A stretch of DNA of 36,774 bases from Bacteroidales bacterium UBA6244 (GCA_002440885.1 DJVY01000059.1:8487-45260); one strand, 5' to 3'. Shown: positions 25,014 to 33,457, numbered from the stretch's first letter. Made by a program: numbers and translations. The notes: a model not told the origin generated them from the letters alone.

Positions 25014-25610
25014 CTAATTTTCAGCCGGTTGATCAACAACCTCAATTGATGTACACAGTACTGAGAAAAAAGACAAATACGCTTTTCCTGAATCTTTCAG
25101 CGACTGGCGCAAATTTTCTATTTTTTGCATTTCTTCACTGATGTCAGCACCTTCTCCACCCTTTTCGAGCTGGCCACCTAAATGTGATCCTTCTCCTTTG
25201 TCATCCTGAGGTACAACACCTGATTTAACTTCTTGTTCCCAATCCATGATGTAAGCTTCGTCGATACGTTGCTCTTCTACGACACCGGTAATGATTACCT
25301 GGTTTCCTTCCAGGTTGGTGTTGAAAGCAGCAATGTGATCATCCGGAGTAATTTTTATGCGGGCTTCTGATTCAGTGCTAACCAAAAAAGCACGCTGACC
25401 GCCGTGTTTACAAATATGATCAACAGTACCAACCAATTGAATTTGTTTTCCAATGTATTGCTCTGCAAGTGAGTCAAAATCAGGTATAGCAACCACAACA
25501 ATTTCTTCAACAACAGCTTCTTGTGAAGTAGCTTCAGTTTTAACCTGAGCGTTTTCGCAAGCTGCGAGTGTAACTAACATAAAGGCCAGACCATAAATAA
25601 GTTTTTTCAT
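25014..25610 (-). CDS. Lipoprotein with OB-fold-like domain, function unknown
   Basis: A 198-aa lipoprotein with a signal peptide ending in lipobox LAAC (Cys18). After an acidic linker, residues about 45-118 follow an OB-fold pattern: GKQIQLVGTVDHIC, then RAFLVSTES, ARIKITPDD and NQVIITGVVEEQRIDEAYI. This is reminiscent of the tRNA_anti-like group, which in secreted proteins need not bind nucleic acid. HICKHGG puts a Cys between two His near the first strand, a possible metal or redox site. The C-terminal part holds a coiled helix (EEMQKIENLRQSLKD) and another Cys (SVLCTS). It is first in a three-gene minus-strand cassette. The fold call is moderate, the function open. Confidence 0.7.
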   Translation of the reverse strand: MKKLIYGLAFMLVTLAACENAQVKTEATSQEAVVEEIVVVAIPDFDSLAEQYIGKQIQLVGTVDHICKHGGQRAFLVSTESEARIKITPDDHIAAFNTNLEGNQVIITGVVEEQRIDEAYIMDWEQEVKSGVVPQDDKGEGSHLGGQLEKGGEGADISEEMQKIENLRQSLKDSGKAYLSFFSVLCTSIEVVDQPAEN

Positions 25611-25657
25611 GTCAAAGTAGTTTTAAATGATGTTCCAAAGTGTAATATTTCTGATGG

Positions 25658-25665
25658 CGAAGATA
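25658..25665 (-). promoter_or_regulatory. Putative -7 box (TATCTTCG) of the lipoprotein/PepSY cassette
   Basis: The same TATCTTCGCC form as before the M1 peptidase gene, 47 bases before the ATG at 25610. It deviates from TAnnTTTG at one position. Confidence 0.35.
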
Positions 25666-25714
25666 TAAATATTGATCATCGTCCAAACAAGGATAGCCTA
25701 TTTAGAATTATTCT

Positions 25715-27244
25715 TTAATCGTCAGAATTATCTATATCCGCCTCAATTCCATCGTATTTAACCTCTTTTCCGGCTTTATATTCAATCGAAATTAGCAGAA
25801 GTCCATCGCTTGTATACTTTTTTGTTTCGCCACTTTTCCGACCCATTACAAAAACACTTTCTTCCTTCATCTGTCCATTTGGCCACCACCAACGATGTTC
25901 TCCATTGGGAAGATCATCCACAAATTTTCCTTCAAAAGCAGGTTCACCATCAGGGTAAAACGATTTCCATAACCCCGTGCGAAGATCTTCGCTGTAATCT
26001 CCCTCTTCTCTGAAACCGCCTGTTTCATGAATCCAGAAGCCTTCCTTTTTTCCATCAATGTATTCACCAGACGAAATTATTTTTCCATTCAGGTCGTATT
26101 CAGTATAATTTCCATCAGGCAATGCATTATAAAAGTTTTCTTCTCTCAGCAAGTTGCCATTTAAATAGAACCATTTCCAGGTGCTGTCGGGGTTTCCGTT
26201 AATATATTTACCCGTTTGTTCCAACTGACCATTTACATAATAAAACTTCCAACTTCCCTGTCTTTTGTCATCCGTGTACAAGCCAGTAGCTTTCAGCCTT
26301 CCATCAGGATAAAATTCTTTCCACAATCCCTGCCGTAGGCCGGCATCCGTAAAAATCCCCTCCGCTACAATTTTACCCTTTCTGAATATAAATGACTTTT
26401 CTACGTCGCCATCAGCATTATACTCTCTACGCACTCCCTCTGGAAGACCATCTTTGTTGTATGTAGCCACAATTTTTACCTTTCCATCAGGATAATAATC
26501 TGTTTTTATATCCAATTGAACTAACTCTTCAGCCATTTCCTGCTTCTCTCCATCAACATATTTGGTGGCTGTTAATAGATTGCCATCCCGGTCGTATTCT
26601 TTCCAATAGCCGTCTTTCAGTCCATTTTTATAATTTCCTTCAAGCTGAACGGTGCATTCATCTTCAAAAAACCACTTCCATTTTCCCTGCCTCTTCTCAT
26701 TGGCATTCAAGCGATTTATTCGCTCACGAGCCACTACATATCCCTTTTTGTATTCAACCAGTTCGGTAATATTTCCCTGCTCGTCATAGGTTTTGGCCAT
26801 ACCCTCTTCCAACCCATTCACAAAGGGAACTTTCATTTTTACTTTTTTATCAGGATACAAAACGAAGGAATAGCCTTGTTTTATATCGTTAACAAAATTC
26901 TCTCGCGTTATTTCACTTCCCTGGTAAGTAGTTCTGAATCCGTTCTTTTTTCCTTCAACATAGGTTATTTCAAGTATTAACTCTCCTTTTTCATTATAAA
27001 AGCGCCACAAACTATCGAGTAAAAAATTAAGTCTGTTTCCCTCCGATTTGATTGTGCCATCGGCATAGTAGTTTTTCCAATATCCATCAGGCTTTCCATC
27101 ACGCAGGAGGCCTTCACTCACCATAACGCTATCGGGAGAATAAAAAATTCTATAACCGGATTGCTCATCTCCTGTTTGCTGAGCCATTAAAGGAAACATA
27201 AAAACAGGCGATAAAATGAAAAATAGAATTAGTTTTTTATTCAT
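25715..27244 (-). CDS. Secreted MORN/YwqK-repeat protein
   Basis: A 509-aa exported protein with a signal peptide (about residues 1-21, MNKKLILFFILSPVFMFPLMAQ). Almost all the rest is roughly 18 tandem repeats of about 23 residues with the core G-x-W-K-x-Y/F-Y-x-D/N-G-x-(hydrophobic)-x-x-x-x-x-Y-x-x-G-K. Examples are DGYWKEYDRDGNLLTATKY and QGLWKEFYPDGRLKATGLY. This is the MORN_2 variant often labelled YwqK family antitoxin by automatic pipelines; nothing here suggests a toxin-antitoxin pair. Repeats are diverged, so this is an old array. The start overlaps the upstream lipoprotein gene by eight bases, implying coupled expression with it. It probably forms an elongated beta solenoid in the envelope; its partner is unknown. 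Confidence 0.88.
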   Translation of the reverse strand: MNKKLILFFILSPVFMFPLMAQQTGDEQSGYRIFYSPDSVMVSEGLLRDGKPDGYWKNYYADGTIKSEGNRLNFLLDSLWRFYNEKGELILEITYVEGKKNGFRTTYQGSEITRENFVNDIKQGYSFVLYPDKKVKMKVPFVNGLEEGMAKTYDEQGNITELVEYKKGYVVARERINRLNANEKRQGKWKWFFEDECTVQLEGNYKNGLKDGYWKEYDRDGNLLTATKYVDGEKQEMAEELVQLDIKTDYYPDGKVKIVATYNKDGLPEGVRREYNADGDVEKSFIFRKGKIVAEGIFTDAGLRQGLWKEFYPDGRLKATGLYTDDKRQGSWKFYYVNGQLEQTGKYINGNPDSTWKWFYLNGNLLREENFYNALPDGNYTEYDLNGKIISSGEYIDGKKEGFWIHETGGFREEGDYSEDLRTGLWKSFYPDGEPAFEGKFVDDLPNGEHRWWWPNGQMKEESVFVMGRKSGETKKYTSDGLLLISIEYKAGKEVKYDGIEADIDNSDD

Positions 27245-27782
27245 AGCCCGATGAAACTGTTCTGCCTTTTAAAACGCGTTTTTGCTTCTGATATTTGCTT
27301 ACATAATCTTTTTCAACTTTCAGCAAGGCTTTTCCTGAGGCAGCATTCATGTAATAAACTGTGGTATCATAATTAACTTTTCCATATTTATCCTTCCAGC
27401 TGAGGGCTGATAATTGATAATATCCATCAGGATTGCATTTAAAAACCAGATGCCTGTTTTCACCTGATTCAAACGAAACATTCAAGTAATCTTTCCCCTG
27501 ATCGATGGCCACACCGGGTGTATTTTTCTTAATTACAATTTCTTCGATGTATTGACCATTTTCAAGCTTGATTTGACCCCGTGCTATTTGAGTTTCGGCA
27601 TAGGTAAGATTACGTTTTAAAACAATTTTTCCAGAATTATAATACTGTACTTCAAATTCCTTCAGCTGATTTTCGATCAGGTTGTTTCGTATTTCCCGCG
27701 TATATAATACTTTATTAGAACAAGAATCCAATACCAACAGTAGGATAAAGGCAGTTGCTAACATGAAAAAATTCTTTACCAT
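27237..27782 (-). CDS. Lipoprotein of unknown function coupled to the MORN-repeat gene
   Basis: A 181-aa lipoprotein with a signal peptide and lipobox VLDSC (Cys21). The mature part is beta-rich: EVQYYNSGKIVLKRNLTYAE, GQIKLENGQYIEEIVIKKNTPGV, YLNVSFESGENRHLVFKCN, KYGKVNYDTTVYY. It ends in a basic tail (KYQKQKRVLKGRTVSSGYE). I do not recognise the family. It starts 11 bases after nadA ends and overlaps the MORN-repeat gene by eight bases, so nadA, this gene and the repeat gene look like one transcript. Pairing with the repeat protein in the envelope is plausible but inferred from coupling alone. Confidence 0.75.
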   Translation of the reverse strand: MVKNFFMLATAFILLLVLDSCSNKVLYTREIRNNLIENQLKEFEVQYYNSGKIVLKRNLTYAETQIARGQIKLENGQYIEEIVIKKNTPGVAIDQGKDYLNVSFESGENRHLVFKCNPDGYYQLSALSWKDKYGKVNYDTTVYYMNAASGKALLKVEKDYVSKYQKQKRVLKGRTVSSGYE

Positions 27783-27793
27783 ATTCTACTTAA

Positions 27794-28729
27794 TTATATA
27801 ATTTTCAATCTTTTAGAAATCTCCAACATACGTATGATCGGCTTTTTGGCCAACTCTATCGTTTCAGCGTCTAAAGATATAGCAGGCTTTTCATTTTTCA
27901 AAGCTAAATACAATTTTTCTAACGTATTCATTTTCATGTAAGGACAGTCGTTGCACGAGCAGGTACTATCGCTGGGTACAATCAAGAATTCCTTGTTTGG
28001 CGACAATTTCTGCATTTGATGCAATATACCCGATTCGGTAGCCACAATATACTTTTGCGCCTCATCAGTTTGGGTGAATTTTATCATGCCGGTGGTAGAT
28101 CCCACATAAGCTGCCAAAGCCAAAACCGGAGCGCTGCACTCAGGATGAGCTATCACTTTTGCCTCAGGATGAGCTTCCTGCATTTTTATAATGGCTTCAG
28201 TACTAAGAATATCGTGTACTTCGCAAGTACCATTCCACAACACCATTTGCCGGCCTGTGATTTTGTTAATATAATCTCCCAGGTTTTTGTCAGGTGCAAA
28301 AATTATTTTTTGATTTTTGGGAAATGATTCCACAATTTGTACTGCATTTCCTGAGGTACAAACCAGATCAGTTAGTGTTTTTATTGCTGCGGTAGTATTT
28401 ATATAACTGATTACCAAATGATCAGGATAGCGTTCTTTAAACTTTTTGAAGTCATCGTAAGGGCATGAATCAGCCAATGAACAACCCGCATCCAAATCAG
28501 GCAATACAACAGGAATATTGGGATTGAGCATTTTAGCTGTTTCGGCCATAAAGTGAACACCGGCAAAAACAATCATGCTCGCATCGGTTTCGGAAGCTTT
28601 TTGTGCTAATCCTAAACTGTCACCAACATAATCAGCCAAATCCTGTATTTCCGGAACCTGATAAAAATGAGCCAGCAGTAAAGCGTTTTTTGCTTTTTTA
28701 AGTTTTAAAATTTCTTCTTTGTAATTCAT
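27794..28729 (-). CDS. nadA: Quinolinate synthase
   Basis: A protein of about 311 residues. NadA condenses iminoaspartate with dihydroxyacetone phosphate to quinolinate in de novo NAD synthesis, using a labile 4Fe-4S cluster. I choose ATG 28729 (MNYKEEILKLKKAKNALLLAHFYQ) over a TTG three codons upstream. Conserved marks are AHFYQVPEIQDLADYVGDSLGLAQ, PDLDAGCSLADSC, VCTSGNAV, FAPDKNLG, HPECSAPV and the terminal CSCNDCPYMKMNTLEKL. They contain the three cluster cysteines (in AGCSLAD, VCTSGN and NDCPYM). No nadB or nadC is in the window. Two envelope genes follow in the same direction, which is an unusual partner choice. Confidence 0.95.
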   Translation of the reverse strand: MNYKEEILKLKKAKNALLLAHFYQVPEIQDLADYVGDSLGLAQKASETDASMIVFAGVHFMAETAKMLNPNIPVVLPDLDAGCSLADSCPYDDFKKFKERYPDHLVISYINTTAAIKTLTDLVCTSGNAVQIVESFPKNQKIIFAPDKNLGDYINKITGRQMVLWNGTCEVHDILSTEAIIKMQEAHPEAKVIAHPECSAPVLALAAYVGSTTGMIKFTQTDEAQKYIVATESGILHQMQKLSPNKEFLIVPSDSTCSCNDCPYMKMNTLEKLYLALKNEKPAISLDAETIELAKKPIIRMLEISKRLKII

Positions 28730-29090
28730 ATTTTTCAATTAACAATTATCTTTATTATTATATTTTTATAATTTAAAAAATGTTTATTAATATAGCGCTG
28801 TTAACATGTTTGATTAAATTATGGCAAAACATTTGGATATGTGAAAAACCAATTTTTAGCAACCCTTTATCAACAGTTTATTACTTTTTATATACTTATA
28901 TATTAATAGTTTATAACTTAATTAACAATCTCACAATTTTTAACTCTGAGTATAATTTTATATATTAAATTCATCATTAAAATTGTTCATTTTATGTAAA
29001 AACTTTTCAAAAATTATAGACAAAAGGCTGCATCGTGTCGTCCGGGAAAATGACTTGTTAGTAACCTCCGTCTTATTCAATAATTATGAA

Positions 29091-29098
29091 CAAAAGTA
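29091..29098 (-). promoter_or_regulatory. Putative -7 box (TACTTTTG), possibly for nadA
   Basis: It matches TAnnTTTG on the minus strand. It would give nadA a leader of about 350 bases, so it may instead serve an unrecognised small RNA, or not be used. Confidence 0.25.
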
Positions 29099-29233
29099 AA
29101 CAGATATTAACAATTATTGTATGATAAGAAGTATATTTTTGATAACAAAGAGTTTAGAGCAACAATAATTATTTTAATAAAAAACAAAGATCATGACATT
29201 CAGCTTGTTTAATTTTAGACCCTGAAAATTGTA

Positions 29234-29241
29234 TAAATTTG
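29234..29241 (+). promoter_or_regulatory. Putative -7 box (TAAATTTG) of the rpiB gene
   Basis: It matches TAnnTTTG, 18 bases before the ATG at 29260. It argues against translation from the TTG at 29239, which overlaps the box itself. Confidence 0.45.
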
Positions 29242-29259
29242 TCGAATAATTTATCAACA

Positions 29260-29709
29260 ATGACTAAACTAAAGAATGTAATCGCAATGGCATCCGATCA
29301 TGGTGGTTTTGCCATGAAATCGTACTTAAAGGAGCAACTCGAAAAAGAAGGATATAGCATCAAGGATTTTGGAACCTTTTCGGAAGAAAGCGTAGATTAC
29401 CCTGATATGATACATCCGGTGGCCAGTGCTGTAAACAAAGGTGAGTTTGACAGAGCTATTATTTTGTGTGGAAGTGGAAATGGGGCACAAATCACTGCGA
29501 ATAAATATGCTAATGTACGGGCAGGTTTATGTTGGAATGTTGAACAAGCCAGATTGACCCGACAACATAATAACGCCAACGTGTTGTCTTTGCCCGGACG
29601 TTTTATTTCGCTCGAAGAGGCTTTATCTATTGCAAAAGTTTTCTTATCTACTGATTTTGAGGGAGGAAGACATTCGCAACGTGTCGAAAAAATTAATAAA
29701 TTAATTTAA
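29260..29709 (+). CDS. rpiB: Ribose 5-phosphate isomerase B
   Basis: A 149-aa enzyme that interconverts ribose 5-phosphate and ribulose 5-phosphate in the pentose phosphate pathway. Start chosen at ATG 29260 (MTKLKNVIAMASDHGGFAMK). Signatures are ASDHGG at the N-terminus, YPDMIHPVA, the active-site CGSGNGAQITANK (catalytic Cys) and RQHNNANVLSLPGRF. Size is typical. The lutB-like gene follows 11 bases downstream and is probably co-transcribed. Confidence 0.94.
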   Translation: MTKLKNVIAMASDHGGFAMKSYLKEQLEKEGYSIKDFGTFSEESVDYPDMIHPVASAVNKGEFDRAIILCGSGNGAQITANKYANVRAGLCWNVEQARLTRQHNNANVLSLPGRFISLEEALSIAKVFLSTDFEGGRHSQRVEKINKLI

Positions 29710-29720
29710 TTGCCTTAAAA

Positions 29721-31100
29721 GTGGGAAGCAACCAAAAGTTTAAAGAGTTCGTTATGCGAACTGCCGAATCGGTGGCCGATTTATCACAACGTGAAAAGGT
29801 AGCTTATGCTATTGATAAGTATGAAGAATCGTTTGCTACCGGACTCTCCAGATATTCAAAATTAACTGTTGCACGACAGAGGGCAGGCTATTTGAAAAAC
29901 AAAGCACTGAACGAACTTGATAGATATTTGATAGAGTTTGAAGACAATTTTACGTCTAACGGAGGCAAAATAATTTGGGCACGCGATGCAGAAGAAGCCA
30001 GAGACGAGATTGCTAAAATGATTAAAAAGCGTGGGGTTTCAAAGGTAGTTAAATCAAAATCAATGATTACCGAAGAAATTCATCTAAACGAGTTTCTTAT
30101 TAACAAAGGGATTGATGTTTGCGAAACTGATTTGGGTGAGTTTATTGTTCAATTGGCCGGAGATAAAACTTTTCATATAGTAACCCCGGCCATGCATTTT
30201 TCAAAGAAGGATGTTTCGACGCTCTACGCTGAAAAACTTTCTGCTCCTGAAAATTTTACGCCTGAGGAGATTACGCAATTTACGCGAAATCATTTGCGTC
30301 CAAAATTTGCCGAGGCGCAAATGGGCATCACAGGCGCTAATTTTTTAATCAGCGATATGGGTGGCGTTGCCATAACCGAAAATGAAGGAAACGGCTTATT
30401 AACGATGTCTGTCCCCAAAACACATCTGGTAATTGCCGGAATAGATAAATTGATACCATCACTTGAAAATCTGGATGTCTTTTGGCCACTTCTGGCTTCA
30501 CACGGAACAGGTCAATCGGTTACTGCCTACAACAGTATTATTACTGGTCCGAGAAAAGAGGGTGAATTTGGTGGTCCGGAAGAAGTGATATTGATACTCA
30601 TTGATAACGGAAGAACAAATATTTTGGCTCAGGAAAAGCAACGTCAGGCATTGAGTTGTATTAAGTGTGGAGCCTGTTTGAACGCCTGTCCTGTTTATAA
30701 ATTGATTGGGGGAAAAGCTTACGGAACTACCTATCAAGGACCAATTGGTGCGGTGCTCACTCCATTTTTACTCGGTTTTGATGAGTACAGTCATTTAAGC
30801 TTTGCTTCTTCATTATGCGGTAAATGCGATACGGTCTGTCCGGTAATCATTCCATTGCATAACATGTTGATTTATAACAGGAATTATGCAATAAAAAATG
30901 GTTTTAAGGCCATTTCTAATACGCGAAGAGTGAAATGGTTTACCAAAGTTTCTTCTTCCCGGAAATTACTTGATTTGCCATCAAGCTCACTTAAAAACAT
31001 GATCGTAGGCCAGATTATGAAGAAAAGTTGGGGCAAAGAGCGTGAAATGCCAAAACTGGCCGAAAAAAGCTTTAATCAGCAGTATAAAGAGAGAAATTAG
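29721..31100 (+). CDS. LutB-like iron-sulfur protein (LUD domain plus 4Fe-4S)
   Basis: A 459-aa protein resembling LutB/YkgF of the LutABC lactate-utilization complex, which oxidises L-lactate to pyruvate. The N-terminal two thirds form the LUD domain (GVSKVVKSKSMITEEIHLN, GANFLISDMGGVAITENEGNG, ASHGTGQSVTAYNSIITGPR). The ferredoxin-like end has CIKCGACLNACPVY near residue 313 and CGKCDTVCPV near 366. Together they supply the Cys for two 4Fe-4S clusters. The start is GTG 29721; an internal ATG at 29754 is possible. It is 11 bases after rpiB. The usual partners LutA and LutC are not next to it here, so the lactate role is inferred from the family only. Confidence 0.87.
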   Translation: MGSNQKFKEFVMRTAESVADLSQREKVAYAIDKYEESFATGLSRYSKLTVARQRAGYLKNKALNELDRYLIEFEDNFTSNGGKIIWARDAEEARDEIAKMIKKRGVSKVVKSKSMITEEIHLNEFLINKGIDVCETDLGEFIVQLAGDKTFHIVTPAMHFSKKDVSTLYAEKLSAPENFTPEEITQFTRNHLRPKFAEAQMGITGANFLISDMGGVAITENEGNGLLTMSVPKTHLVIAGIDKLIPSLENLDVFWPLLASHGTGQSVTAYNSIITGPRKEGEFGGPEEVILILIDNGRTNILAQEKQRQALSCIKCGACLNACPVYKLIGGKAYGTTYQGPIGAVLTPFLLGFDEYSHLSFASSLCGKCDTVCPVIIPLHNMLIYNRNYAIKNGFKAISNTRRVKWFTKVSSSRKLLDLPSSSLKNMIVGQIMKKSWGKEREMPKLAEKSFNQQYKERN

Positions 31101-31162
31101 TATCACTGATTTATTGTAGACTCAGTTAATTGATTTAACTTTACCACTTAAATATAAAACAA

Positions 31163-31693
31163 ATGACGTCTAAACTAAATTCAAACTGGTGGGTGTTAGC
31201 CTTTAATGGCGTAATAGCCTTGCTTTTCGGGTTGATGGCTATTTTTTCACCTCTCGAAACTTTAAAAGTAATCATCATGTATTTTGGCATTGTGATGCTT
31301 ATTGTGGGGATAGCCATGATTATCGGTGTTTATACCAACATGAAAAGTGGTGTTCAGTATGGCAACGATTTAATCAGCTCGGTTATTACCATTGGTATAG
31401 GTGCTGTATTGGCCTTTTTTACAAAGGAGTCAATACAGATTTTTATCATTGTTTTTGGTGTTTGGGCTATTATTTTAGGCATTGGGCAGTTGGTTGTTAT
31501 GTCAAGTGTTCAGTCGCCAGGCAACAAAAAAATGTTGTTGATAAACGGCCTTATTACATTAGCCTTTGGCGTATTGCTGTTTTTTAATCCCTTTACCTCA
31601 GCCTCCATTGTGGTTGTATTAACAGGCATACTGGCCATAATCATTGGGATTATTTTGATCGTGTTGGCCATAAAGATTAAAAATTTGATTTAA
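31163..31693 (+). CDS. HdeD family (DUF308) membrane protein
   Basis: A 176-aa inner-membrane protein with six hydrophobic segments in three similar pairs, starting SNWWVLAFNGVIALLFGLMAIFSP. The repeated pattern GVIALLFGLMAIFSP / GIGAVLAFF / GLITLAFGVLLFFNPF with P or N-P at helix ends is typical of DUF308 proteins. HdeD is the acid-resistance member. The gene ends nine bases from the convergent recJ stop codon, and I see no terminator between them. Function in this organism is unknown; a stress role is only the family label. Confidence 0.85.
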   Translation: MTSKLNSNWWVLAFNGVIALLFGLMAIFSPLETLKVIIMYFGIVMLIVGIAMIIGVYTNMKSGVQYGNDLISSVITIGIGAVLAFFTKESIQIFIIVFGVWAIILGIGQLVVMSSVQSPGNKKMLLINGLITLAFGVLLFFNPFTSASIVVVLTGILAIIIGIILIVLAIKIKNLI

Positions 31694-31702
31694 GCCGGAC
31701 TG

Positions 31703-33457
31703 CTATTCATCGAATTTCATGTCCAAAATGCGCAATTGCAGGGTTGTATTGCCTAACCAGGTGTTTTCGTCGATGTGATAGCAAATGCTAAAAGGTTTTC
31801 CTTTTTGCACCTGATCGAAATACCCACCCATGCCAAAAGCAATGGCTGGTATCGGGTTACCAGTTCGGTCGGGGTGAACTACAGAAAGTTTCAGGTGTTT
31901 TACATCACCTTTCCCAACCAATTTGGCATAACCTGTATCGATAACATTTTTGGTAACAAAAACAGGAGCCATATTACCAGGACCGAACGGAGCAAATTGT
32001 TTTAGAATGCGAAAAAATTTAGAACTGATATCACCGATAAACAATTCGGTATCTATTTCTATTTCAGGAATAAGCATTTCTTCTGTAAGTATATTACAGG
32101 CATAATTTTCAAAACATTTGATAAACTCATCAAGGTTTTCGGGTTTTAAAGCCAGGCCTGCGGCATAGGTATGTCCTCCGAAATGTTCGAGCAAATGGCT
32201 GCATGAGTCGATGGCGTCGTAAATATCAAAGTTTTTTATCGACCGTGCCGATCCCGTGATTAACCCTTCCGATCGGGTGAGCACAATGGTGGGCCGGTAA
32301 TAGGATTCAATCAATCGTGAGGCTACGATGCCAATAACGCCTTTGTGCCAGTGTTCGCGGTAAACAACAGTGGTTTTCTTCTGGTTTTTGATGATATCGG
32401 TATTGAGAATTTCAACAGCCTCGTGGGTAATGTTACTGTCGAGGTCTCGTCGGGTAGTATTGAGTTCGTTAATCTGTTTTCCCAGCTTTTCGGCATAGGT
32501 TATATTGTTGCTTATAAGCAATTTAACCGAATCGGTGGCGCTTTCAATTCGCCCGGCGGCATTAATACGCGGTCCGAGTAAAAATACAATATCACTGATG
32601 GTAATTTCCCTATCGAAAAAATCCTCCGTTTTAAATCCATTTTGTTCATCTACACCGGCCGATTTAAGCAACGATTGTATGCCGACACGCGGGTTTTTAT
32701 TCATCTGCTTTAAGCCAAAGTAGGCCAGAATTCTGTTTTCACCTGAGATAGGCACAATATCGGCGGCAATGCTGATGGCAACTAAATCGAGAAAAGCGAA
32801 AGCACTTTTTTGATCAATTCCTTTTTTTTCGGCAATGGCCTGAACCAACTTAAAACCGACACCGCAACCAGATAATTCTTTAAAAGGGTAAGGGCAATCA
32901 GGTTGTTTAGCATCCAGAACAGCTACGGCCGCCGGGATAACATCTCCCGGCCTGTGATGGTCTCCAATAATAATATCCAATCCTTTTTGGTTGGCATAAT
33001 CTACTTTCTCAACCGCTTTTATTCCGCAATCAAGGGTAATCATCAGCGAATAATCATTTTCAACGGCGTAATCAATGCCTTTGTATGAAACTCCGTAACC
33101 TTCGCTGTATCGATCGGGGATGTAGAATCCGATTTTTTTGTGAATCTCTTTTAAAAATGAGTATACAAGCGATACCGCAGTTGTTCCATCTACATCATAA
33201 TCACCGTAGATCAATATTTTTTCTCCTTTTTCAATAGCCTTTAGTATTCTTTCAACAGCTTTGTCCATATCCTTCATCAGGAACGGATCGTGAAGATTTT
33301 CTAACTTCGGCCTAAAAAATGTTTTGGCGTCCTGGTAGTTCGTTACACTACGCTGAACCAAAAGATTTAGGAGTTTTTTATTGATATTAAGCGATTGTGA
33401 TAGCTGCTCAACTACTTCATTATCAGGATTATTTTTAAGCACCCATCGCTTTTCCAT
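31703..33457 (-). CDS. recJ: Single-stranded-DNA-specific exonuclease RecJ
   Basis: A protein of about 584 residues. RecJ is a 5'-3' exonuclease acting in recombination and mismatch repair. ATG 33457 (MEKRWVLKNNPD) is chosen over a TTG two codons upstream. DHH-family motifs are present in order: ILIYGDYDVDGTTA (about 81-94), LDCGIKAVEK, GDHHRPGD (about 165-172) and VAISIAADIVPI. The DHHA1 domain has EHWHKGVIGIVASRL, GSARSI and LLEHFGGHTYAAGLAL. An OB-fold nucleic-acid domain ends the protein. Length matches RecJ. It is downstream of the ABC permease on the same strand, 147 bases away. Confidence 0.95.
   Translation of the reverse strand: MEKRWVLKNNPDNEVVEQLSQSLNINKKLLNLLVQRSVTNYQDAKTFFRPKLENLHDPFLMKDMDKAVERILKAIEKGEKILIYGDYDVDGTTAVSLVYSFLKEIHKKIGFYIPDRYSEGYGVSYKGIDYAVENDYSLMITLDCGIKAVEKVDYANQKGLDIIIGDHHRPGDVIPAAVAVLDAKQPDCPYPFKELSGCGVGFKLVQAIAEKKGIDQKSAFAFLDLVAISIAADIVPISGENRILAYFGLKQMNKNPRVGIQSLLKSAGVDEQNGFKTEDFFDREITISDIVFLLGPRINAAGRIESATDSVKLLISNNITYAEKLGKQINELNTTRRDLDSNITHEAVEILNTDIIKNQKKTTVVYREHWHKGVIGIVASRLIESYYRPTIVLTRSEGLITGSARSIKNFDIYDAIDSCSHLLEHFGGHTYAAGLALKPENLDEFIKCFENYACNILTEEMLIPEIEIDTELFIGDISSKFFRILKQFAPFGPGNMAPVFVTKNVIDTGYAKLVGKGDVKHLKLSVVHPDRTGNPIPAIAFGMGGYFDQVQKGKPFSICYHIDENTWLGNTTLQLRILDMKFDE

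Larger units (their letters stand above)
28730..29259. other. AT-rich divergent intergenic region between nadA and rpiB
   Basis: About 530 bases with no convincing gene. It is far more AT-rich than its surroundings except for a GC-richer patch at about 29024-29075. Two identical TTATCAACA nonamers (28867-28875 and 29251-29259) differ by one base from the DnaA-box consensus TTATCCACA. A TACTTTTG box on the minus strand (29091-29098) and a TAAATTTG box on the plus strand (29234-29241) are the only promoter-like signals I see. A 62-codon open frame at 28780-28968 has AT-driven composition and no support. Confidence 0.5.

Noticed and set aside
25715..27244. Toxin-antitoxin system antitoxin (YwqK label)
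   Set aside because: The protein has a signal peptide and MORN-type repeats, and there is no candidate toxin gene beside it.
25715..27244. Tandem repeats as a possible CRISPR or DNA satellite
   Set aside because: The periodicity is in the protein; the DNA units are diverged and codon-phased, with no spacers.
28780..28968. 62-codon open frame in the AT-rich gap
   Set aside because: Residues are those of random AT-rich DNA (Ile, Asn, Leu, Tyr); there is no promoter-like box, operon partner or recognisable motif.
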